64,000 nucleotides of DNA. Origin: Chrysaora quinquecirrha (taxonomy: Eukaryota > Cnidaria > Scyphozoa > Semaeostomeae > Pelagiidae). Location: contig JACTAT010000004.1 of NCBI GenBank assembly GCA_014526335.1, positions 2,956,306-3,020,305 on the forward strand, written 5' to 3'. Below the pieces are notes generated by a model, which was not told the origin of the DNA, ran no database searches, and saw only the letters and a list, made by a program, of their open reading frames with translations. Below are positions 11,801-21,800 of the stretch, piece by piece; position 1 is the first letter of the stretch, and the number at the start of each line of letters is the position of its first letter. A program made the translations under genes and the position numbers.

Positions 11801-14800
11801 AAGAATGGAGTCTTGTTTTGAGCTCTAGGGTATATAAAATTTCACATAAAAAGTTGATGGCAAAAATTGATTTTACCTCAAAGACGTCAAATTGAAGGTA
11901 GTAAGTTACTCTACCTTAGCAAAATTGGAAACAGATTGAAAGATCTTCCTTACCCTTAGATGTCTTTTCAACATACAAGCAATATCATAAGTGAAATGGA
12001 GTTGCAGTTGAGGTTTTTCAAGACATTCTTCAAGCTTTTCTTTAATAAGCAACACAGGGTAGGCAATTCTGAAAAATATTAGCTTTGTATTAATTAAATA
12101 GCAAGAACATGGTCATGAGAACTAGGTAGTACCAACAATTTATAATCAAGCTATATACTCTTAGAAATCTACCTCTCTCCATGCTTCAAGTTCATAAACT
12201 TGTCAGGAAATTCATGTCTGCAAACACTTCCAAACACAGCCTTAATATCAAAGAGCTTATTTCTGTTCAGGATTTCTGATGTAGCTGACCCAGCATTAAA
12301 TTTGCTACAGTCCTGTTAACCAAGAAAACATAAAACTTAAAAATGAATAGCAGATAATCATAAAATATTCATCTAAAGCAGGAAACAGGGGGTGTTCTGA
12401 GCAATGATTTGCAGAGGGAGCACAGCCCAAGAACTTCTAAATGCAAACTTTTTGTGCACAAAATTATAAAATTTTCTTTCAAATTTTAATTGTGAGGCAG
12501 CTGCAACCCTGTGCTGAGTGAATTTTTTTGGTTCTTTGTTTTGCAAAACGGCACAGAAAATCTTTAATGATGGAGTTTTTATTGTTAGGTTATGCATAAA
12601 TTTTAATAGTGCATTATCAACTAAATTTTCTATAAGCTTAAAACTGGCTGCATTGTGGGGCTCCTGAGAGTTAAGGGTCTTTGGCACAGAGCCTAGAGTG
12701 CCTATTTTTTAATACCTGCTCTTGAAATGAGGTAGAACAAAACAAATTAGGTTAAAGATTATAAAAAATGTAGGAAAAATCCTTGTGAAGGAATTATGTT
12801 GAAAGGAACGGTAGGAAAATATCACTGCACCTTATTTACACTTTTGGTGAACTGGTATGAATCAACAAAATGATCAACATTTTCTTGATCCAGAAAGAAT
12901 AAGTCTGAATGTCGAGATGGCAAAATGTGCTTTGAGGCTGATTTCTTTCTAACTAGTCCAAAACAAGCATCCATTGATAAAAACATTGATCCTTTATCCT
13001 GATAAAAAAATAAAACAAAATTACATTTTGTAATAGTAGGAAATTGAAATAAGAAACATATTTCAGAATTAAAAAATGCTTTTGAAGTGACCTTTGGACA
13101 TGCAGGGCAAACATTTCCAGCACTCAGAACAGAACACAGGGGCTTCAAAGTTCGAAGCTGCTGTCTGAAAAATCTGAAATTCAATAATTTGGAAAATGAG
13201 CAAAAATTCTTAGAACATTAAAAAATATGCTTTACTTACTTATAAATACTTATCAAAACTTCCTTGCTATAATTAGAAAAAACTATGTGGAAAAAGCTCT
13301 TGCCTTACCTATATTCAGCAAATGTCGCTCCTTTCAGTGCACTATACAGGTCTTTACCCTGAAACAGTGGAAATAAAGCATTAAGTCTCAAGACTAAAGT
13401 ATTGCATTTACTTGAAAAAGCTTCAGACCTAGAATAAATTCCTCAGCCTTGAATAAATCCTGGGAAGAATTTCCTAGGTTTGAAATTTGAGCTTACAGTA
13501 TGTAACATTCATTGATTTAACAATTTAGAATATCTAAACAAATCTCTTACATTTTTCCTTATTAACTTTGGAATAGTTTCTTGAATACCATCACAAAATC
13601 CTTTCAGTGATATTTGATTCTCTAACATCATACATTCAATGAGATCCAAGAACTTAAAATCAAAGCACATTTGTGGCTTGTATGGTGAAGCAGGCCAGAG
13701 ATTATGATAAACACACGCAACAGGGTCTGTGACACATGAACAAAATTTGATGTTTGCTAAATGCTGTCTCCCTGAAAACACAAAAGTGAATCAATTTTCA
13801 AAAACTTTGACTAGCAAATAATGAGTCAAGAGGATTGCTATGAGAATGTTATATTTAAACTTATAGACAGCCTGTCAATAAATATTAGCAAGAAGAATGC
13901 ACTGAACAGCCTATTAACCCAACAGTGGCACCTTCAAGCAAGTGCTATTAGGTAGAAACCCTTAAATCACCACTGGCATCTGACATCTCAAACAATCAGT
14001 TACAGACCTGCAGCTTATTGTTGAAGGTGTCATCAGATATCACAAGATCACAAAATTCAAAGCAAATATATTTTGCTGATTATTTGGGAATTAAGCTATT
14101 GATTTAGTAAAACAGAATATTTTTTCTGTTATTCTTTTAAATTTGGATGATTAAAATGCAACAGCAATTAGCATTGGATAACAATCAACATACCATAACC
14201 ATCTACTACTGTCACCATTCGTGTAGATTTGACACAAAATTGTTTGTGATTGATACCAGCAGGAAAATCTAGTACTGGTATTGGCAGCTCAAGAAATGGA
14301 CAGAACTCCTTATTAACCTTTCACAAAGAGAAAATAAAACAATTATAATTCACAAGAAATTCTCACACACTATATCTTACATTATATCTTACAAAGAGAA
14401 AAGAGAAGGAAAATACCACAAGTAACAAAACCCAAATAACTATCAGAATCCACTCTATTGTAGAACTTTCTAATTAATTAATAATAAATACTTACACTCC
14501 AGTATTCAATGTAATGAAAGCAGTTTTTGCTGCTATGGGATGAAATTCCACAATCTTTACAGAAAAATGTGTTGGGCCCACATTCTCTGCATCTCAAAAC
14601 AGCTATTTCATAACTGCAGATCATGCAAACCTGCCCAGTTGGCATACCAGCCATGCTGATTGCAGCATCTACCATACTTTCTCTGATTGATGTCCACTGT
14701 TGACATGCATTTTCCAGGGCCACTTGATACTTAGTTTTTCCATCTCCATTTTGCTTTTGATTATTTTTGCTATAAAAAAGTGATATGAGTATATTTACAT

Positions 14801-15222
14801 CGCTATACAAGAGCTCGAGATTTGAAATTGAGTTTTGTTTTGAGATGTAACAATTTTGGTTATTAGGCCTACCGTATGCAAAGATTTTCTTTTTAACGTG
14901 AATAAAATTTTGAATTTTTATGTTAAGATAGCAAAGAAACTTACCAAAGTAGTCTATCAGGTCTGCTGAGATTTCCATTAGTCCTACTGCTTTCGGCTGC
15001 ATAATCATCGACTAGGCCTAGGCCTAGGCCATCACCAATTCTGACATCGACCAGGCCAGAATCGTAATCAGCAGCTTGAAACCCATCACTAACAGCACCA
15101 TCAACAATACAGGATGATATTCTTGATAATCTCATTATTGTGTTATTTGATGAAGCAGAAACCACCTCAATATCATCATCAAAAATCTTTAGTTTTCTTT
15201 TTCTGACTTTCTTGGCCGCCAT
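8820..15222 (-). CDS. KDZ transposase (Kyakuja-Dileera-Zisupton superfamily)
   Basis: I joined 17 exons in consistent phase: 15222-14945, 14769-14496, 14317-14194, 13771-13551, 13358-13309, 13173-13092, 12998-12831, 12312-12173, 12068-11954, 11824-11741, 11551-11371, 11225-11130, 11007-10930, 10425-10353, 10253-10188, 10057-9891 and 9496-8820. They encode 957 residues with no internal stop. In order: a basic N-terminus (MAAKKVRKRK); a Cys/His cluster at 141-178 (CMIC, RCRECG, FCKDC, H) of the CxC type tied to KDZ transposases; a CPAC motif near 340; a predicted RNase H-like DDE core with Asp353 (FLSMDACFGLVRK), Asp474 (YDIACMLKRHL) and Glu529/Glu532 (DGEQCERLWSYL); and an acidic C-terminus. 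The 93-bp intron 6 has a weak GTCACT donor and stays open, so it may be retained. The acceptor of exon 16 is pyrimidine-poor. The product should cut and paste the element through its TIRs. Intactness suggests recent activity. Confidence 0.88.
10440..10690 (+). repeat. tRNA-derived SINE copy in a transposase intron
   Basis: TAGCTCAGTGG (A-box-like) at about 10537 is followed by GGTTTGAATCC (B-box-like) near 10573, then the family phrase CCACTTGTGGAAAAATCTAT and CATTCATGAAAAATATATAT. The piece before it (GGAGGAGAGCCTTTGGCTGT) is the tail of the same repeat unit as seen in the tandem cluster at 41560-42640. The copy lies between exons 14 and 13 of the transposase gene, so the SINE entered after or together with the element. 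Confidence 0.75.
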
Positions 15223-15314
15223 ATTTGCGCGGGAATGAACTGACTGATCTCAAACCTGAACAGTGAACACAAACAATCGCATCGCGGTTGGTGTGCTTTC
15301 GTCGCTATGACAGC

Positions 15315-15432
15315 GGGATGCTATCCCAGATTAATCACGTTTTGCACATCTGAGCAGGCAAAAGCAATTGTTTCCTTGGGATAGTCTCAGATTAATCAAC
15401 TGATTAATTTGGAAACATCCCATTGATTAATT
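15315..15432 (-). repeat. Right terminal inverted repeat of the KDZ transposon
   Basis: Read on the minus strand it runs AATTAATCAATGGGATGTTT, then TTGATTAATCTGAGACTATC, then CGTGATTAATCTGGGATAGC. This matches the left TIR in order and spacing. It ends 93 bp before the transposase start codon, so it probably also contains that gene's promoter. Confidence 0.8.
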
Positions 15433-15851
15433 AATACAGGCCTGGTTATTTAGAGTGCTGGAAACAGCTGTCATCTACAGTGAGCATCTGAAAAGTTCTA
15501 AAAATTCTGTCTTGTTAACAACGCATCCATATTCCTATTTTACAAAATGGCGGTGGAGCAAAACTGTTATAAAATAAACTGCGAGCAAAAAATGTTTTTG
15601 AACTTTTTCAAAAACCGCAGACGGACAAGGCACTCTTACCGCCTACCGTTCGCCACAGAACCGCTTAATCGGAAACAAATATGTGAGATTAAGGTCAAAC
15701 GGGACTTCTATAATCGCTTTTAACGTACTTCAGCACTTTTAGACGTAATCCAGCGATTTCAACGCCACTTTCTTTAACTTTAAACGTTCATAACGCATTT
15801 ATCGTTTCATATCTAAGTATATACGTATATAAGTATATAAACTGCACTTAC
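15433..15851. other. Flank between transposon and ABHD2 exon 7
   Basis: I looked here for the last ABHD2 exon (a His-containing GGH motif) on the minus strand and did not find it. No other coding signal or named repeat is seen. Confidence 0.5.
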
Positions 15852-18800
15852 CAACGAGTTTCATTGGCGCTTCAAAGAGATCTTCTGGAATGAGCGGGTC
15901 ATCAGCGGCGTTTAGCATTAGAACTGGAAGATCGAGCTGCGAAAGAAGAAAAAAAATAAATAAAATTTACTTCTAAAAAATAAACAAGAAAAAAACAAAT
16001 AGAATGGTGCATTTCGAGCCGCATTTGGGTATAAATTCCGCCCGTTTCGGTCTGTTTCTGACGTTTATACTCTAAAGAGTGCCAGACGAAAAAAGCTTTT
16101 AAGTATGCCCGAAAATGTTTCCGCTGCTAATTGCGATTCGGAAGTTTTTTCGTACAACTCATAAACTATAAAACTACTTTACAATACAATACCTTTTCCA
16201 TATAATTTGCAGAACTGCTTTTTGAATAAAATTCCTCAATATTTTTACACTTTGCAAAGCGCCTAAAATGGAAAATATTGAAATTTTATACCCTTCATGC
16301 ACAGAAACTCTTTGAGATCACGAATAGCATTAAAAAGAAAGCCGCATTCAGTCATTTTGCAGGTCAAACTTTGAGCCAATTTATACCTTAGGCGGGCCGA
16401 AAGCTGGTCCCATTTACTAAATTTATTTTATAACTAAATTCCATAAGCTATCTAAAAGATATCCACGTTTCACAAAGATATACATAACATTTCGAATGGA
16501 CCCAGTATCTGATAATATCAGTTCTACTAAAACTTTGTTAGGACTCTCTTAAGAAAAACGGCATTATTTTTTTGCCTCAGATATTCCTTCACGATCCAAT
16601 AGAAAACGTGTTATTTTGTAAAAAAAAAAAAAAAACGCAGGGGAAATGCATCAAGTGTCTATCTTCATCGGTCACACGATGAAATGTTTAACAAATAGAT
16701 GTATTTCTTAAAAATGACTTAATTCGTACTACTTTCTTATAAACCACTTTTTTATGAAATAATTTGTTAACACACAAAAAATAAACACACAAGAATGAAG
16801 GGAAATACAATTAAGGAACTTTTGAATGTTGAATAGTTTTATCACTGCAAATAATCAATAATCAGAAAGCCGGTTCCATTCATTTGCAGTCGAAAATCAA
16901 ATAAATTGTACGTTAAGCATGTATCCAATGTTTCTTTGAGTAGTCTTGAGCTTTGCTTACATGCAAATGTCTCTCTTTTATTGTTAAGACCACTGTTTGT
17001 GCAGTTAAAATTAAGGAACTATTAAGGAACTTTTGGAACTACAATTGAACTCAAAAGAGGTCCATAAATAAGGAACTTTAAGAACTAGGCCTTGAGGTAG
17101 GTTCCTTATAAAAAAAGCGTGTACAAGATTATACTTTAAATAAGCTCAGAGCTCATCATAAAGAGAATGAAGCGATTCTCGGCATGAAACGATCCATACG
17201 GAGCCCTTCCCACGCCCTCAACGATTAACACACCCAGGTACATAATGCCCACGCCAACAAAAGTCACAGCGGCGAAGTTTTTTTGAAACTAGACAGCCTG
17301 TAGCCATATGGTTCAGGAAATTCGATCTTGCAAATAGCTGTATGAATTCTTAACTGTGAGGAAAACGCGATTTTAAGAAATTAACATCTCAGTGAGGATA
17401 TAAGATGCTAGTGTTTTCTGTGGAAGTTAATGCTTCTAAAATTCATTAGGCATAAAATCTAGACAAAAGCCCAGTCAAATTGAGAAATGAGATTTTGCAG
17501 ATAAATGTATATAGATTCTCAACTGTGAGGAAATAGCGATTTTAAGAATTAAAATCTCAGTTGTGAGGATGTTGGTGGGAAGGGCGTTTTTTTTTAGAAA
17601 TTAACACCTCAGGATATTAGATGTAAGCGTTTTACTGGAAGTTTCTCAAAAAAACTTCCAAATAGATATCTTATCGCAATTTAAGTAAATATAAAACTCG
17701 AATCAGCCATGGAGATTTCCGTGGAAATTTCTCCAAAAACTTTATAATTCATTAAGCATAAAATCAAGACAAAAAACCAAGCAAACAGCCAGCAAAACTA
17801 GGAAAGGAGATCTTGCAGATAAATGTAAGGATTCTTAGGTGACGGTGAAATGGTCTTTCAGTGCCAGTCGCTAGGATCTCAATAGTAGGTTAACTAATCG
17901 AGACCTCGATCCTAGCTGTGACGCTACCGTGGCTGGGCTCGAACCCTGATCAGACTGAGCTCCTGACACCACGAGTCAGCTGGATTACACCACAATACCA
18001 CAGCACTTCAACTGGAGGAAAAACCAATTTTAAAATTTAAACAGGCTAAAAGCGTTTGAATAACACAGTGTTTTCTGATGTGACCAAATGGTAAAAACTC
18101 GTAATAAAATCTGAAAAATTTAAGAAACTTTTAGTTCTGTGTAAAATGTTTTGTTTCTTATAAAAACATATGTTATCTTTTTAAAATTATTTTTACTTTG
18201 CAAAGTTAAAGTTAAAAATTTTACCTAGTTGCCGCTTCATCAATTTCCTGTAAACTAGAAGATGACGAAATCCTTCTCCAATCTAGTTTCATTGAATTTT
18301 CCTTTTTCTCGAATTCTTTTAATCTCTCTTTATGTGGTCCTAGTAACAATCTTTTCATATTTCTCGATACACCCCAATTGTAGAACCCCCTCAATCCTTT
18401 CCATCCGCGAAGCAAAGAAGATGCTCTAAAAAATAAAGAAAACCTAGACAAGTGGAGATGATAATGAAAAAGATAAAAAAGAGCATATCTTCAAACCAAA
18501 CATCGTATGATGATGCTGATGATTACAATGTGATTGAAGATGCTAAGAAGTATAGTATGAAATGAAGATGCTAATAAATATGGTATGAAATGAAGATGTT
18601 AACGAAAACAGTATGAAACGAAGATGCTAACTAGTATAGTATGAAATGAAGATGCTAATGAATATGGTATGAAATGAAGATGCCAATGACTATGGTATGA
18701 AATGAAGATGCCAATGAATACAGACTGAAATGAAGATGCTAATGAATATGGTATGAAATGAAGATGCCAATGACCATGGTATGAAATGAAGATTCCAATG

Positions 18801-21800
18801 AATACAGACTGAAATGAAGATGCTAATGAATATGCTATGAAATGAAGATGCCAATGACTATGGTATGAAATGAAGATGCCAATGAATACAGACTGAAATG
18901 AAGATGCTAATGAAAATGGTATGAAATGAAGATGCTAATGAATACGGTAGGAATGAAGATGCTAATGAATATGGCGGGAAAGAACATGCAAACGAATGCG
19001 GCATGAAATGAAGATGCCAATGAATACAGACTGAAATGAAGATGCTAATGAATATGGTATGAAATGAAGATGCTAATGAATACGGTAGGAATGAAGATGC
19101 TAATGAATATGGCGGGAAAGAAGATGCAAACGAATGCGGCATGAAATGAAGATGCTGATGAATACAGAATGAAATGAAAATGCTAATGAATATGGTAGGA
19201 AATGAAGATGATAATGAATATGGTATGAAATGAAGATGATAATGAATATGGTATGAAATGAAGATGCTAATGGAGAAGGTATGACATGAAGATGCTAACG
19301 AATTTGGTATGAAACTAAAGTTAATAAATACGGTATGAGATGAAGTTTTTAATGAATATGTTATGAAATGACTATGCCAATGAATACGGTATAAAATGAA
19401 GATGCTAATGAATACAACATGATATCAAGACGCTACTGAATACAGTATGAAGTAAAGATGCTAATGAATACGGTATGAAATGAAGATGCTCTTATGAATA
19501 CAGTATGAAACGAAGATTCGAACGAATATGCACTTACTTAAGTATATCGTAGCCTTGGCATATAGAAACTGCACAGGCAAAATGGTCTTGACGTTCTGGT
19601 AGTTCGCCAAGATATTTCAAAAGAACATTTGCTCCCATGGAAAATCCAATACCAATTATTTTCCTTCCTTTATACTTTTGAAGAATGTCTTGAACGACTT
19701 GTTGAAGGTCATCAGTGCAGCCTAAAAGACATATTAGCATAACTAACGATAAACGAAGTGAATTAAGGGCCTGTCCACATGTGAACGGATACTTCTTAAA
19801 AACGCAAACTTTTTATCCGTTTTAGAAAAATCCGCGTCCAAAATAGACAGGGAAATTACTGTAACCATCTAGCAAACTGGGTAACCGAAAAATTTGTTGC
19901 TGCTATTACTTAACTATACTATTGCGGATATTTTGGCACTTGGGACATTTTTTGGTAATTGCCGGATGTCACGTGATCGATGACGTACGTAGTTGTCGGT
20001 AAGTAAAAAATCAATGTCAAGATATTTTAAATTTCAAAAGGAAACGGAAAAATCACCATTTGGGCACAGAAAGCAGAGTTAATTTTATCAGCGATTTCGA
20101 ATAAATGTGTCATTATTTCTTTTTTTCTATTTAAATCGAGCGCATGAACTTGAATGCGTAACGTTACCCTTGCGTTTTCCCCGTCCACAAGAAGAATGAA
20201 ATGGCGTTTTAAAAAACTCCACCTGTGTTGTGTTGTGGAAAACTGTGTGCCAAAGTTTCGTCTTCCATCAACGAAAATGCCGGCTACGTGTGGACAGAAG
20301 GCAGAAACGCAAAAATAAATTTGCATTTCAAATATCTCCGTATAGGACAGGCCAAAAGATGAAACATTGTTGGTCCAACATTTTGAATTCGCTTTACAAA
20401 AAATGTTTGACCATTTGGCCACGTCAAAAACATTGCTTGACAAGCAAAAGTAACAAACTTGGTGGCGTGATGTTTCTGAAAAATTTCATAAACATTTTTC
20501 GCTTGACGCAAGCAAAAATGTTGGACGAGCAATGTTTTTGGACGTGGCCAAACGATCAAACATTTGCTTGACAAGCAAATCTCAAATATTGGACCAACAA
20601 TGTTTGATCGTCTGACCAGGGCCTAAAATGTCTCCGCTAGTTCTGTACAACTCAAAGACTATCATTAATTAAGCAGTTGACAGAATTCTGAAACAGAAAA
20701 TATCTTACCATACGTAAATAATCTCTGTGATGTGAGTTTTGTTTTGGGGAAGGCACCAAGATGATTGTATACAGCAACATCAAAACCATTCTCAAGCAGC
20801 AGAGAGGTGAATGCTTCGACATAAATTGTTTTACAATGATTTGCAATTCCAGGAACAATTAGAATGACGTAATTGTCTTTGCTCTGAAGTAGTAAGAAAG
20901 CTTCTGATCAGGAAAATGTCACAAAGTACACATATTTTGATAATGAGGAGTGCTTTATGGCACGACTTACGTCAATCTTGTGCAAAAGTAAGATGTTCAG
21001 AACTAGTTGCAGACTGTTTATTGGTGATTTTTCGTGACTAATTTATCGTGGCTAGAATGCAGTTTAGCGGACGCACTTTACAGAAATAGTTAAAATTTAG
21101 TTGAATTGTTTGAATAGTTGAATTCAAGAAATAGCATCACAATTAGAACAGAGATTTAAGATCATAATTGCAGGGGCTTTAGGGTCATAATCAGTGATAT
21201 CTATGGCTAATAAAATCATGAATATAGCTGATGTCGCAGCGGGGGTTGCAGTCCCCAAAGAGAAAAAAACAACATTTTTTGATCAAAAATCTATTTTGTG
21301 TTTGTTTACGTTTCGCTATTTCCCCTTTTTGATGTTTTTGCAACATTTAAAATCTCGAACAATCAAAACAGTTGCATTTGAAAATTCGAATGTAAAACAG
21401 TGAAAACAGAAATTCAATTCATTTTCAAACTTCGTAAGGAAAGTGGGTCCGCTAAAGTGCATTTGTCCCAGCTGTTGACATGTTGAGATATTAGTCAGTA
21501 GTTACAACTAGTTGGTGCTACAATCATGGACAAAATATGTTGAGACAAATACTCATTCATGTTGATTGGGGGTCAATGTCTCTGCCCCCCCTCCCCCATT
21601 CAATGTTGATTGCTTTCTGACCGATTTATTTTTACATATTTTGCCTGATGATGGGTCGCTCAATTCTATGGTGAATGAAATGATATTATCAACATTGAAC
21701 TGGGGGGAGGGGGGGGCAAAGTGAGCTTATACGCTATGTGGAGGTACATTCTCAGTATTGTCTCAACAATTTTGTCCGTGATTGTAGTTCTATCATATTG

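Larger units (their letters stand above)
2731..15432. mobile_element. Complete KDZ-superfamily DNA transposon, about 12.7 kb
   Basis: The element is bounded by degenerate terminal inverted repeats at 2731-2847 and 15315-15432. It holds two convergent spliced genes whose start codons lie 140 bp and 93 bp inside the TIRs: a homeodomain/HMG-box accessory gene at 2987 and a KDZ transposase starting at 15222. Both reading frames are open across every exon I could join. A 111-bp satellite fills the gap between the two 3' ends, and a tRNA-derived SINE sits in a transposase intron. KDZ elements are known from fungi, algae and animals, including Zisupton in fish. I could not find a clear target-site duplication: the AATTAATCA at both ends is inverted and so belongs to the TIR. 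The element lies in or beside an intron of the ABHD2 homologue. Confidence 0.85.

Noticed and set aside
18858..19142. 94-codon Ser/Phe-rich open frame
   Set aside because: Product of the 28-bp minisatellite, with an internal repeat that follows the DNA repeat.
20027..20574. Overlapping open frames of 96-138 codons on both strands
   Set aside because: They run across two adjacent MITEs with inverted ends and have no protein family features.
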